Shown: positions 24,195 through 33,281, numbered from the stretch's first letter. The stretch is DNA of 38,491 nucleotides from Chamaesiphon sp. GL140_3_metabinner_129_sub (GCA_025358725.1 JANYIT010000230.1:1-38491), one strand, 5' to 3'. Numbers and translations: made by a program. Notes: generated by a model not told the origin, from the letters alone.

Positions 24195-24551
24195 TTAGAG
24201 AAAAATCCCCAGTTCTTGATCGAATCGGATTGCCTCTAGACTCCGATCTCCATACACACCCTCGATTTGTTCGCGACAACAAGCGATCGCAAAATCATTC
24301 AAGTCCTCCGGCTCAATCCCAAACATCGCCACAAATGTATCTTCCTGTACCCGACAAAAAGCGGGACGATCTTCATAAATCTGACACACACGAGTATCTT
24401 GATTGAGATTGATACACCAACCATCTTCCCCTACCATGCTCAGATAGATGGCTAATTGCTCCGGTGGCAAGTACTCCTCCAAATCCGGTCGATCGCTTGG
24501 ATCTAAGTTGCAGCAAGCTCCACACTGCTTTACACACTGCCATGTAGCCAT
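24195..24551 (-). CDS. YkgJ-family cysteine cluster protein
   Basis: A 118-residue soluble protein with conserved cysteines: CVKQCGACCNLDPSD, WCINLNQDTRVCQIY, RPAFCRVQ and ACCREQ. This is the CxxCxxCC plus distal cysteine pattern of the YkgJ / UPF0153 family, thought to bind zinc or an iron-sulfur cluster. Cellular role not known. Same strand as the GDT1 gene, 65 bases apart. ATG at 24551. Confidence 0.85.
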   Translation of the reverse strand: MATWQCVKQCGACCNLDPSDRPDLEEYLPPEQLAIYLSMVGEDGWCINLNQDTRVCQIYEDRPAFCRVQEDTFVAMFGIEPEDLNDFAIACCREQIEGVYGDRSLEAIRFDQELGIFL

Positions 24552-24832
24552 ATTTTAGTTCGTCAGTTATTACCTATCCAGTCTATTCGGTATTCAGTAA
24601 ATTCACACTATCATGATTCCCCAGTTAACTTGGAAAGTCCAATGCTCTTCATCAGCAGAACATAATGCGTAGTCAGCTTTTGCGCTTGAATCGGCGGTAC
24701 TCAACCTAACTTTCAATTTTCAATTAATGTACTTTTGTAAACTTAATTAATTTAATCGGGCTAGACATAGGTAAAATTGTATCGCCTAGACTGTAGGCTA
24801 AATTATAAATATAAATTTATTTGAGAGGAAAT
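24552..24832 (+). promoter_or_regulatory. Gene-free stretch before psb30
   Basis: About 280 bases between the divergent YkgJ-like gene and psb30. I see no gene. A small hairpin gcctagactgtaggc lies at about 24784-24798, and the AT-rich sequence aaattataaatataaattt just before the ribosome binding site may hold the psb30 promoter. No defined regulatory site could be named. Confidence 0.35.
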
Positions 24833-24973
24833 ATGGACTTTTTGAGCGGTATTGTTGATAGCGTGCTGGGTATTAACTGGGAAGTAATCGCCCAACTGTC
24901 AATGGTGGCAATGATTATGATTGCTGGTCCAGTCGTGGTATTCTTGCTCGCAGCTCTACGCGGCAATCTGTAG
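24833..24973 (+). CDS. psb30: Photosystem II subunit Psb30 (Ycf12)
   Basis: A 46-residue single-helix protein: a short lumenal part (MDFLSGIVDSVLGINW), helix EVIAQLSMVAMIMIAGPVVV, and the C-terminal FLLAALRGNL. The INWEVIAQL and AGPxVxFLLA...RGNL elements are those of Psb30/Ycf12, a small PSII core subunit near PsbK/PsbZ/cyt b559 that helps stability. A good Shine-Dalgarno (GAGAGG) is 4 bases before the ATG. Stand-alone gene, convergent with dusB 17 bases downstream. Confidence 0.92.
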   Translation: MDFLSGIVDSVLGINWEVIAQLSMVAMIMIAGPVVVFLLAALRGNL

Positions 24974-24990
24974 TAGCGGGTGGCTAGTGA

Positions 24991-26010
24991 CTAAATATTT
25001 GGAATGTGAGTCTCTAGCCGCTGACTCTCTTTACCCAGTAATGCGATCTGTCGATCGATTAAATCCACACCTGCCGCTACGTTCTTAATTTCCTGTAGCT
25101 GCGTACGTAGCTCTGACGCACCGGAAAATCCCTTGGCGTACCAGGTGAGATGCTTTCTAGCTTGAAATATACCTCGATCGCCTTTATATAAGTACAAGTT
25201 TTGTAAATGTTCTTTAGCACATTCTAATCTGTCGATCGAATTCGGCGGTGGTAATAACTCACCCGTTTTGAGAAAATGGTCGATTTCACCGACTAGAAAC
25301 GGATAGCCAAGTGTCCCCCGCGAACACATGACCCCATCGGCTCCAGTTTGCGCTAGACAAGCAACAGCAGATTCTACCGAAAAGATATCCCCATTCGCAA
25401 TGACGGGAATCGATAGTACTTCCTTGACTCGACGAATCCAGTCCCATTTTGCCGTACCACTATAGCCTTGGGCGCGGGTACGAGCGTGAATCGTGATCAT
25501 CTGTGCGCCAGCATCTTCCATTCGTTGGGCGAATTCGAGGATATTGATTTCATCATCCGACCAACCAATTCGCGTTTTGACAGTTACTGGAATATTAACA
25601 GCATTTACGACTGCTTTGACGATCGCGACTGCAATATCGGGATCGCGGAGTAATGACGAACCACCACCATTTTTGGTGATTTTATTCACCGGACAACCCA
25701 TGTTAATATCGATCGTCTGTGCGCCTTGTTCTACAGCGATTTGAGCTGCTTCGCCCAGAAAGTCGGGACGACAATCGAATAACTGAATACTAATCGGACG
25801 TTCATCAGCATCGATCTCCATGATGCGTGGTATTTCCTTGAGATGTCGCAAGCTCGAAGCCTGCACCATCTCGGTATACATCATCGAATCAGGGGCATAT
25901 CGCCGCACCAAGCGACGAAACACCAAATCGGTAACTCCTGACAAGGGCGACTGAAAAACGCGGCTATGTAGCTTGAGAGAGCCGATATTGAGTGGAGTTG
26001 TGAATTTCAA
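24991..26010 (-). CDS. dusB: tRNA-dihydrouridine synthase, DusB family
   Basis: A 339-residue FMN-dependent TIM-barrel enzyme that reduces uridine to dihydrouridine in the tRNA D-loop. Motifs: RVFQSPLSGVTDLVFR (FMN), MYTEMVQASSL, catalytic cysteine in DINMGCPVNKITKNGGGSSL, TIHARTRAQGYSGTAKWDWI, VIANGDIFS and DGVMCSRGTLGYPF. Normal length, ATG at 26010. The C-terminal part is the helical tRNA-binding domain. A run of gggtaaag repeats lies directly upstream of the start. Confidence 0.93.
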   Translation of the reverse strand: MKFTTPLNIGSLKLHSRVFQSPLSGVTDLVFRRLVRRYAPDSMMYTEMVQASSLRHLKEIPRIMEIDADERPISIQLFDCRPDFLGEAAQIAVEQGAQTIDINMGCPVNKITKNGGGSSLLRDPDIAVAIVKAVVNAVNIPVTVKTRIGWSDDEINILEFAQRMEDAGAQMITIHARTRAQGYSGTAKWDWIRRVKEVLSIPVIANGDIFSVESAVACLAQTGADGVMCSRGTLGYPFLVGEIDHFLKTGELLPPPNSIDRLECAKEHLQNLYLYKGDRGIFQARKHLTWYAKGFSGASELRTQLQEIKNVAAGVDLIDRQIALLGKESQRLETHIPNI

Positions 26011-26205
26011 GGGTAAAGAGTAAGGGGTAAAGGGTAAAGGCGCGTTGCCCTATGCTACTAGTATCTACTCTCAACTCCCAACTAAATTAAATACAGTCGA
26101 TCGGGGTCACAGCATCATGTAGAATTCAACATAACTATGCCCAAATTAACTGAGGGCAAGAATAAATTAGTTGACTCTCGACTTTACCGATCTCAAATTA
26201 TCTCA

Positions 26206-27606
26206 ATGAAGCGTCGCCAATTTCTGCAATATAGTACTCTCACCGCAGCAGGTTTAACCTTTGCCGCTTGTACCAATCAGGGAAGTACTCATTTTACTCA
26301 GCCACCAGTTAACTTTGGGAAGTTGGAAAAAACCGATCTCAAGATTGGAATTGTCTCTGGTTTGGACTGTCTACCGCTGGTAGTCGCCAAAGAGAAAGGA
26401 ATGTTCAAGAAATATGGCTTGGATGTCACACTTGTCAAACAACCAACTTGGGAGCAAGTACAACAGGAATTGCATAGCGGTAAATTAGATGCAGCACAAA
26501 CCCTCTTTGCGATGCCGCTATGGGAATATTTTAGTAGCAAAGGTGGTAAATCGCGAGAGCAGGATGAAGATAGCGATAGAGAGAAGAAAAGTCGCGACAA
26601 GGATCGAGTTAAGAGCAAAAGTAATGCTAATACCGTTGCTTTAATGGGGCTAAATATTAACGGTAATAGTATTAGTTTTAGTGAGGCTGCTTGGCAGGCT
26701 GGATTAAGACCTCGCCAAGTTTATAATAGTCTTGAGGAATTACAACAAGGGTACAATAAGTTTTTTCGCGAGTTGAAGAAACCGCCAGGATTTGCGATCG
26801 CTCATCCCGCAGCAATGGCAAACTATACTACTAGGTATTGGCTGGGAACGATGGGAATTGATGCCGAGCGAGATCTAAAGTTTCAGGTATTAGCCCCCAA
26901 TGATATTACAGCAGGATTGGATAGTGGTAAGCTGATTGGGTATGCCACTGATGAATTATTTAACCAACAAACGATCGCCGATAAAAAATCATTTACAGCT
27001 TATCTCGATCGAGATATTTGGCATGGACATCCCGAAAAAATTCTCGCCAGTCTAGACACTTGGCTCAAGGATTATCCGATTACTGCTAGTGCAATGATGG
27101 CAGCAGTATTAGAGGCTTGCCAGTATTGTGATAACCAAGAGAATGTGCCTAAACTTGCACCAATTTTAAGCAAATCTGAATATACCGATCCAGGGACTAA
27201 CAAAAATTGGCAAAAGATTCTTGCAGGTAACTATAATTATGGTGGATTTGATGATAAACCGTTGATGCTGAAAGTTCCTGATTTTCAGGTCTTTCATTTT
27301 CAAGCAACTAACTATCTCAAACAACCAAATCATGCTAACTTTCTCTGGCACTCTCATGCTGTCTGGGTGCTGACACAGATGGTACGCTGGCATCAGCAGA
27401 AACTTACGGATTATCCCAAAAATGCTGATGCTATAATTAAACAACTATATCCCACAGAAACTTATGCAAATGTGGCTAAATCTTTTTGGTTGAATATGCC
27501 AAAAGGACAACTCAAAATCGAGCAGCCAGAGATGTTTATCGATCGAGTCGCTTTCGATCCCAATAAACCGATGGAATATCTAAATGGGTTTGAATTGCGG
27601 GCTTGA
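26206..27606 (+). CDS. ABC transporter substrate-binding lipoprotein, NrtA/CmpA/SsuA-like
   Basis: The ATG at 26206 gives 466 residues with a Tat-type signal (KRRQFLQYSTLTAAG) and a lipobox-like cysteine at residue 22 (TFAAC). The frame is open from 26137, but that start would bury the signal. The mature part resembles the nitrate/bicarbonate/sulfonate-binding family: LKIGIVSGLDCLPLVVAKEK, KYGLDVTLVKQPTWEQV, LDAAQTLFAMPLWEYF. A strongly charged stretch at residues about 111-141 (REQDEDSDREKKSRDKDRVK) interrupts the fold where relatives have a short loop. No permease or ATPase lies beside it. Ligand unknown; a sensor-like orphan binding protein is possible. Confidence 0.82.
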   Translation: MKRRQFLQYSTLTAAGLTFAACTNQGSTHFTQPPVNFGKLEKTDLKIGIVSGLDCLPLVVAKEKGMFKKYGLDVTLVKQPTWEQVQQELHSGKLDAAQTLFAMPLWEYFSSKGGKSREQDEDSDREKKSRDKDRVKSKSNANTVALMGLNINGNSISFSEAAWQAGLRPRQVYNSLEELQQGYNKFFRELKKPPGFAIAHPAAMANYTTRYWLGTMGIDAERDLKFQVLAPNDITAGLDSGKLIGYATDELFNQQTIADKKSFTAYLDRDIWHGHPEKILASLDTWLKDYPITASAMMAAVLEACQYCDNQENVPKLAPILSKSEYTDPGTNKNWQKILAGNYNYGGFDDKPLMLKVPDFQVFHFQATNYLKQPNHANFLWHSHAVWVLTQMVRWHQQKLTDYPKNADAIIKQLYPTETYANVAKSFWLNMPKGQLKIEQPEMFIDRVAFDPNKPMEYLNGFELRA

Positions 27607-27664
27607 TTTAGGCTTTAGATATTAGGCTTTAGGCTAATAAGTTAAGTAATGAGTAATAAATAAC

Positions 27665-28213
27665 ATGATTAAACTTTATGGTGGTGCTAGAAGTCGGGCT
27701 TCGATCGTCCGCTGGTATTTAGAAGAATTGAAAATTCCATATGAATTTATCCTGCTGGATATGTCAACAGGTGAACATCTTCAGCCAGACTTTCTGAAAT
27801 TAAATCCATTTGGAAAAGTACCGACAATTGTTGATGGAGATTTTGCTCTATTTGAATCTGGTGCGATCCTACTATATCTCAATCAAAAATATGGTGGAAA
27901 AGAGTTATCAATAGAACAACAAGCAATCCTCTCTCAATGGACATTGTTTGGTAATTCGACTCTGGCAACTGGAATTTTTGTCGAAGCAAGTCGAGCAAAA
28001 GAACTACCGAAGTTAATGGCTCCTTTAAATGAGCTATTGAGCAAACATGCCTATATTTTAGGTGATGAATTTAGTGTTGCCGATATTGCAGTCGGTTCGA
28101 TTTTGATATATATTCCGTTGATGCTGAAACTAGATTTAGCTGCGTATCCAGCTATCGTTAATTACATTCAGGCATTATCTAATCGTCCGGCTTGTAAAGT
28201 GGGAATGTCTTAA
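27665..28213 (+). CDS. Glutathione S-transferase family protein
   Basis: A 182-residue protein with both GST domains. The N-terminal thioredoxin-fold half begins MIKLYGGARSRASIVRWYLE, where the Ser/Arg of SRAS is the likely glutathione-activating position. It contains KLNPFGKVPTIVDGDFALFESGAILLYL (SNAIL-like ESGA). The C-terminal helical half holds the family motif FSVADIAVGSIL. It may conjugate or reduce with glutathione; substrate unknown. Same strand as the NrtA-like gene, 58 bases after it, with a TTAGGCT repeat between. Confidence 0.9.
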   Translation: MIKLYGGARSRASIVRWYLEELKIPYEFILLDMSTGEHLQPDFLKLNPFGKVPTIVDGDFALFESGAILLYLNQKYGGKELSIEQQAILSQWTLFGNSTLATGIFVEASRAKELPKLMAPLNELLSKHAYILGDEFSVADIAVGSILIYIPLMLKLDLAAYPAIVNYIQALSNRPACKVGMS

Positions 28214-28221
28214 CACGCACT

Positions 28222-28271
28222 CAAAACGAATGGTAGGGGCAATTGATGAATTGCCCTTACCATTCGTTTTG
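28222..28271. terminator. 23-bp inverted repeat after GST gene (repeat-derived terminator)
   Basis: Arms 28222-28244 and 28249-28271 pair at 22 of 23 positions around a 4-base loop (gatg). The outer part is caaaacgaatggta and the inner part is taggggcaatt, the core also found in the palindrome at 13246-13291. It can form a long hairpin between convergent GST and J-domain genes and may end transcription for both. Confidence 0.7.
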
Positions 28272-28310
28272 CGTTGATAAATTGAGATGTAGCTGACGTT
28301 ATTTTAGGCT

Positions 28311-28745
28311 TTAGGATAATTCACCTCGGAGAATGCCAATTGAGATTGCTAAGACTAAACAACCGATGAATGTTACGCCTAGCATGAACAGAGCAGCAAT
28401 TTCACCACCAGAAAGTGGTCGATCTGTCGGATCGAGATATGCTGAAGAGCGATAATTATCTGGACGCGGTGTCAGGGTGTGAAAAGGGTTAGGTTGCACG
28501 ACAACTACTCGTGAGTAGCCAATTTCTAGATCGTATATCGATCGACGCTCAGGATGACTAATAGCGGCATAAGCTTCATTCAAAGCCTGAAATTTAACTG
28601 TCGCTGTTGCAGTGCTTAACTGAGTAGTGTCAGGATGATATTTTTTGCTCAATTCTCGATAAGCACGCCGAATTTCGATCGCCGATGCACTTGGATGCAC
28701 GCCCAATAAATCATAGTAAGTTTGCTGTTTATTATTCAAAGGCAT
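28311..28745 (-). CDS. J-domain protein with C-terminal membrane segment
   Basis: The ATG at 28745 gives 144 residues; a longer frame to 28784 begins with TTG and overlaps the upstream gene. An N-terminal J domain (YYDLLGVHPSASAIEIRRAY, HPD motif in KKYHPDTTQ, FQALNEAYAAISHPERRSIY) should stimulate an Hsp70. A proline/arginine linker follows, then one membrane helix near the C-terminus (IAALFMLGVTFIGCLVLAI). No zinc domain. A type-III DnaJ that recruits DnaK to a membrane is the likely role. It sits 13 bases after the upstream O-antigen-ligase-like gene, so it is probably in the same unit. Confidence 0.88.
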   Translation of the reverse strand: MPLNNKQQTYYDLLGVHPSASAIEIRRAYRELSKKYHPDTTQLSTATATVKFQALNEAYAAISHPERRSIYDLEIGYSRVVVVQPNPFHTLTPRPDNYRSSAYLDPTDRPLSGGEIAALFMLGVTFIGCLVLAISIGILRGELS

Positions 28746-28758
28746 TCCCAACTCACCA

Positions 28759-30093
28759 CTATCGATTGGACTTGGCGCGATCAACTATGCCCCAAATACT
28801 CGCTAAAATTAGCCAAGCATGAGTATTTAGGCGTAGCTCTAATGCAGTTACATCAGTGATATTAAATATCATAAACCCAGCAAAGGCAACTAGGTAAGTA
28901 AAAAAGATTGTCCGTTCCGATCGCCATTGGATCGGAAAATTGAGAAATAGGATCGTAGATTGCGCTAAAATCCAACCAACTAAACCAAATAGCCCGAGCG
29001 TGGCTGGAATGCCTAAATTGGCGGATAGCATCAATAACAAATTGTGAGGATAACCCAACCACAAATGAGCATACTCTTGATACAGAGAGCCAAAACTCTG
29101 TAATCCCCAACCAGTCACTGGACGAGATTGCGTCAGATTCCAGGCAAATTTCCACTGAGACAAGCGAGTAAGTGCCTCTGGTTGACGTGGGTACATGTCA
29201 TCATTAATTCTCGCCCACAAATAACGTGGCACGATCGATCTCAGCGGTTGTTTGAATGGTGATGGAGCATAAGCAGCACTTAAAGTGATTGTCCCGATCG
29301 CCGTGACGATCCCCAAGATCCAGTACCAGCCCTGATAAACTGTAAATACCAAGCTACCGAAAATTGCCCCACTCCAAGCACCACGAGAACTAGCGAGAAT
29401 TAATGACACGCCACAAATTACCAGAACCGAAGCCAGCCACCAGAGAACAGGAGATTTCCACAGTCTCGCCCTCCCGCCTTGTGCAACTTGATTTAGCTCC
29501 TGTTGGTAACGATCGACAAATAAACCTAAAGTAAAAATAAACACCATTTGGAGGTAAGCCCCCAGGGAATTGGCATATCCAAATACCGCAGACATTCGTC
29601 CTAAAGGATTGCCATGTGGGTATAGTTCCCAGAGATATATCGCTGTACCTGGAACTGATAAAGTCCCGCCAAAACCCAACATTTGGCAGCATCCCAATAA
29701 CATAATCGGCAAAGCTGCGATCTGAACAATCCAAGCTAATTGCCGCAATTGTTCGGGTGACTGAATCAGAATACTATAGGCAACAAAAAATCCAAAGAAT
29801 GGTAGAAAATTGACTAAGCCCAATAAGGCATCACCAGGTTGAATTCCAAATAACGATACGAGAATCAACCAAAGTGCCAGCAATGCAAATCCCCAATTCA
29901 ATCGCTGTTGGTTGATTTCGGCTCCACAGTGTTGCCATGTTTTCACTAATCCGACGAAGATGAATACTGCCCCAAACAGTGGGAACAAGGGAAAGACGAC
30001 AAAGCCGATCCGTGCAGAATTCCAGGCTAATTGCAATCGAGGGTTTGGGTGTTTCCAGGTAGATCCAGGCAACAGAGAGAGGATATTCGGCAT
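28759..30093 (-). CDS. O-antigen ligase / IctB-like polytopic membrane protein
   Basis: The ATG at 30093 gives 444 residues; the frame also opens at a TTG ten codons earlier. About 10-12 hydrophobic helices with a large loop before the last third containing SQWKFAWNLTQSRPVTGWGL and YPHNLLLMLSANLGIPATLG. These are features of the Wzy/WaaL (O-antigen ligase) superfamily: PHN and the preceding arginine-containing loop. It is a paralogue of the IctB gene immediately upstream, sharing the SRGAW-type motif (LASSRGAWSGAIFG). It may polymerise or attach glycans; function not proven. Confidence 0.85.
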   Translation of the reverse strand: MPNILSLLPGSTWKHPNPRLQLAWNSARIGFVVFPLFPLFGAVFIFVGLVKTWQHCGAEINQQRLNWGFALLALWLILVSLFGIQPGDALLGLVNFLPFFGFFVAYSILIQSPEQLRQLAWIVQIAALPIMLLGCCQMLGFGGTLSVPGTAIYLWELYPHGNPLGRMSAVFGYANSLGAYLQMVFIFTLGLFVDRYQQELNQVAQGGRARLWKSPVLWWLASVLVICGVSLILASSRGAWSGAIFGSLVFTVYQGWYWILGIVTAIGTITLSAAYAPSPFKQPLRSIVPRYLWARINDDMYPRQPEALTRLSQWKFAWNLTQSRPVTGWGLQSFGSLYQEYAHLWLGYPHNLLLMLSANLGIPATLGLFGLVGWILAQSTILFLNFPIQWRSERTIFFTYLVAFAGFMIFNITDVTALELRLNTHAWLILASIWGIVDRAKSNR

Positions 30094-30133
30094 GATGGGG
30101 TTGATGGAGTTGATGGGTAGCAACTTGGGCTAA

Positions 30134-31561
30134 TTACGAGTTGATATCCTGAACTAGATCTGTTGCTTGCTGTTCGTGAACCACCAGTCCTCTGTAAAAA
30201 CTAGCAATGATGCCAACTGTCAACCACCACAGAATTTGAATATCAGGACGATACCAGACAGTATCAACAGTACCTTGACAAATCGTCGCAACCATTGAAA
30301 CGATCGCGGCTATCAACCAAAAAGCTTGAGCATCTCTGGCTTGGCGCAATCGCTCTAAGCCTTGAACGCCACAATTGAAAGTTACCAAAATCATCCAGAG
30401 GAAGCAGGTAAGTCCAACATAACCAACTTCCACGATCGTTTCGAGAAACACAGAGTAGGCTCCAAGGGCACTGAAGCGGGGGCTACTTTGATAAATAGGG
30501 TAAACCTTCTTAAACACTCGATCTCCAGGCCCAAAGCCCAAAATGGGGCGATCTTGAATCATTTTGCGGACAGCAGTCCAGACTTCGATCCGAAAATTGT
30601 TGCTACTATCTTTCCGATCGCTAAAAATGCTCAAGGCTCGATCGCGCAAACTAGGAATCAGTAGAATTGCGACTCCACCAACAGCTAATATACTTCCTAA
30701 GACGATCGGCAATGCCCACGATTGCCAAAACTTGGGCAGTCTTGGGCGCAACCAGTAATAAATCAACCCAGCAGCAACAAAGATCCCGACAATTGCCCCA
30801 ATCCAAGCACCACGGCAGTATGTCACCTGCAAGCAATAAGTGTTCACCACCACCATCACAACTGCTAGAGTTTTTTGCAACCGACCGCGCCAGACAAAGC
30901 AGGCGGCTATACTAAAGGCGATCGCTGGCAATAAATAAGCCGCCAACTCATTTGGATTATTGATATAACTATATACTCGCGTCGTCTTCGCTAGCGTAGA
31001 TTCGGCATCTACCCAAGTTGCCAACTGTTTGGCACCATAAATCGACTGATGAACACCATAAACGCTGATGAATAGTGCGGTATGTAGATACATCGCAATC
31101 AACCAATTCCGAATTCGACTTGATCGACACAACCGCGCTAGCATCACAAACAATAGCAGATACAAGCTCAGTTTACTCAAGCCCCCAATTGCCGCATCTC
31201 TTGCTGGTGATAAACCTGCTGAGATCGCCGAAATCGCCCAAAAAACTAGGACGGTAACGTGAATAGGTGTCACCCCGCCGCTTCGTTTGTCAGCAAGTGT
31301 CAGTAATACCCAAAAAGCAGCCACTCCGCCTAATAGTAACCCGATCGTTTCTGTAGACAGTCCCGGTATAGACTTTTCAAACGGCGATAGGATAAACACC
31401 AGGGAAGTCAAGATTGCCCCAATTTCATCACCCCACTGCATCAGCCAGCTCTGCTGTCGCCAAGATTGCAAGCTGCCTACCCAGCGATGAATATAACTAG
31501 CATCAATCCATCGATTTAAGGATAAGTCCGATAATGTCAGGCGTTGCCAAAAAGAATACAT
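30134..31561 (-). CDS. ictB: IctB family protein
   Basis: A 475-residue polytopic membrane protein matching cyanobacterial IctB: N-terminus WQRLTLSDLSLNRWIDAS then IHRWVGSLQSWRQQSWLMQW, STLAKTTRVYSYINNPNELA, LQVTYCRGAWIGAIVG, FSDRKDSSNNFRIEVWTAV, DRPILGFGPGD, SALGAYSVFLETIVEVGYVG. IctB was named for inorganic carbon accumulation in Synechococcus, but the protein belongs to the O-antigen ligase superfamily, and bicarbonate transport is disputed. It is followed by a paralogue and a J-domain gene on the same strand. Confidence 0.92.
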   Translation of the reverse strand: MYSFWQRLTLSDLSLNRWIDASYIHRWVGSLQSWRQQSWLMQWGDEIGAILTSLVFILSPFEKSIPGLSTETIGLLLGGVAAFWVLLTLADKRSGGVTPIHVTVLVFWAISAISAGLSPARDAAIGGLSKLSLYLLLFVMLARLCRSSRIRNWLIAMYLHTALFISVYGVHQSIYGAKQLATWVDAESTLAKTTRVYSYINNPNELAAYLLPAIAFSIAACFVWRGRLQKTLAVVMVVVNTYCLQVTYCRGAWIGAIVGIFVAAGLIYYWLRPRLPKFWQSWALPIVLGSILAVGGVAILLIPSLRDRALSIFSDRKDSSNNFRIEVWTAVRKMIQDRPILGFGPGDRVFKKVYPIYQSSPRFSALGAYSVFLETIVEVGYVGLTCFLWMILVTFNCGVQGLERLRQARDAQAFWLIAAIVSMVATICQGTVDTVWYRPDIQILWWLTVGIIASFYRGLVVHEQQATDLVQDINS

Positions 31562-31620
31562 TTAATTAGTGGAAAGTTGAATTTATGCAAGATAATGATG
31601 ATCTAAACGACCTTGATAAA

Positions 31621-31932
31621 TTACCACTTCAGCAGATTAAATGCTTCCATATCGACAGTATCACGGTTGCGATAAATCGATAGGACGATCGCTAGTCCTA
31701 CAGCCGCTTCTGCCGCCGCGATCGCAATGACGAATACTGTAAATACTTGTCCTTTGATTTCGCCTGGATCAATATAATTAGAAAAGCCCATTAGGTTTAA
31801 ATTAACGGCATTTAACATCAACTCTATCGACATCAATACCCGTACAGCATTTCGACTAGTAATTAATCCATAAATACCGATACAAAACAGCGCAGCAGCT
31901 AAAACTAAAAAATACGATAATTGTAATGCCAT
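31621..31932 (-). CDS. ndhE: NDH-1 subunit NdhE (NuoK homologue)
   Basis: A 103-residue protein with three membrane helices and the conserved glutamates of NuoK ([16 protein letters not shown] and [17 protein letters not shown]). It is part of the proton-pumping membrane arm of the cyanobacterial NDH-1 complex, used in respiration, cyclic electron flow and CO2 uptake. It is the last gene of the ndhAIGE operon. The 138 bases separating it from ndhG contain an unusual heptamer repeat. Confidence 0.96.
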   Translation of the reverse strand: MALQLSYFLVLAAALFCIGIYGLITSRNAVRVLMSIELMLNAVNLNLMGFSNYIDPGEIKGQVFTVFVIAIAAAEAAVGLAIVLSIYRNRDTVDMEAFNLLKW

Positions 31933-32070
31933 CTGAATATTTATTATTATTTATTGAAGATTATCGAATATCTATATAACGCCCTTCTTTCCTATTTTAT
32001 ATGGTTAGGCTAATCATATAAGTTGCCGATCGTTCTTTTTGCCTAAAGCCTAAAACCTAAAGTCTAAGAC

Positions 32071-32661
32071 CTATTTTCCCGCTAATTCACGCGGACGTTC
32101 GGGCAGAGTGAGACTATCTTGGGTCGAAGTTTCTCCAGAGATATTATCGGGCATAAAGTCTCTACGAGCAAGAATAATTGCACCTACCATTGACATTAAT
32201 AAGAGAATAGAAGCCAGTTCAAATGGCAACAGAAAATCAGTAAAAAAGTGTTTAGCTAGTGGGACAACCGAGCTTGCCAGGGGAGTTATTGTTGAAATTT
32301 CCCAGGGAGTAACGATCGATACAGTACTCAAGAGTGCAAACAAACCAGCACAAACTAATGCTGTTGACCCCTGTTTGAGCCAACTATTTTTCAGTGGTGT
32401 AAAGTCTTCACGTTTATTTACCAACATGATCGCAAACAAGATTAAGACATTCACCGCCCCGACATATACCAAAATTTGGGCAGCAGACACGAAATCAGCA
32501 TTGAGGAGGATATAAATTCCCGCCATACTAATAAATACCCCACCCAATAGAAAGGCAGAATAAACAATATTAGCAAACAGAACTACACCCAGAGCTGTTC
32601 CCAACATTAGCAATGAGAGAATTCCGAATGTAACTAACTGAACACCTTCAGCGATTTGCAT
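32071..32661 (-). CDS. ndhG: NDH-1 subunit NdhG (NuoJ homologue)
   Basis: A 196-residue membrane protein with five helices (GILSLLMLGTALGVVLFANI, FLLGGVFISMAGIYILLNAD, LVYVGAVNVLILFAIMLV, ...). Motif NADFVSAAQILVYVGAVNVL is typical of NuoJ/NdhG. It is part of the NDH-1 membrane arm. The C-terminal tail is polar and longer than in bacterial NuoJ, as in other cyanobacteria. Spacing to ndhI is 33 bases. Confidence 0.96.
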   Translation of the reverse strand: MQIAEGVQLVTFGILSLLMLGTALGVVLFANIVYSAFLLGGVFISMAGIYILLNADFVSAAQILVYVGAVNVLILFAIMLVNKREDFTPLKNSWLKQGSTALVCAGLFALLSTVSIVTPWEISTITPLASSVVPLAKHFFTDFLLPFELASILLLMSMVGAIILARRDFMPDNISGETSTQDSLTLPERPRELAGK

Positions 32662-32694
32662 TTTTGTTATTAATTAAGAGATTTTTCGAGTTAT

Positions 32695-33252
32695 TTATTT
32701 ATTGCTGTTAGCACGTTGAGAACCTGCAGGTAAATCGTGAGGATCCATGACACCTTTAGGTAGATAAGCAAGTGTGCGTAGAGCTGTAACCATCGGATCG
32801 TCAGTAACTTTGGTGGGTAGACGACCGAGAGCCACGCTATCATAATTTAATTCGTGTCGATCGAATGTTGCCAGTTCGTACTCTTCAGTCATCGACAGAC
32901 AATTAGTCGGGCAGTATTCCACGCAGTTACCGCAAAAGATACACACCCCAAAATCGATACTATAACTATTGAGTTTCTTTTTCTTGCTAGCTTTGTCAAA
33001 TTCGTAGTCAACTACAGGTAGATTAATCGGACATACCCGCACGCAGACTTCACAAGCGATACATTTATCAAATTCAAAATGAATTCGTCCCCGAAAACGT
33101 TCCGAAGGAATTAGCTTTTCATAAGGATATTGAACCGTCACCGGACGACGCTGCATGTGATCGAACGTCACCGCTAATCCTTGCCCAATATACTTCGCAG
33201 CCTGGGCAGTTTCTTTACCGTAATCGACAACTTGTTTGAGAAATTTAAGCAT
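32695..33252 (-). CDS. ndhI: NDH-1 subunit NdhI (8Fe-8S, NuoI homologue)
   Basis: A 185-residue protein carrying two 4Fe-4S motifs, [12 protein letters not shown] and [12 protein letters not shown], which form clusters N6a and N6b near the quinone site. The N-terminal helix ([20 protein letters not shown]) attaches it to the membrane arm. The C-terminal tail continues past the clusters ([20 protein letters not shown]) as in plastid NdhI. It is flanked by ndhA upstream (with a palindromic repeat between) and ndhG downstream. Confidence 0.97.
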   Translation of the reverse strand: MLKFLKQVVDYGKETAQAAKYIGQGLAVTFDHMQRRPVTVQYPYEKLIPSERFRGRIHFEFDKCIACEVCVRVCPINLPVVDYEFDKASKKKKLNSYSIDFGVCIFCGNCVEYCPTNCLSMTEEYELATFDRHELNYDSVALGRLPTKVTDDPMVTALRTLAYLPKGVMDPHDLPAGSQRANSNK

Positions 33253-33281
33253 GAGGAGTTGAGAGTTGGGAGTTGGGAATC

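Noticed and set aside
24552-24832. Small peptide MIPQLTWKVQCSSSAEHNA before psb30
   Set aside because: Nineteen residues, no ribosome binding site of note and no family resemblance.
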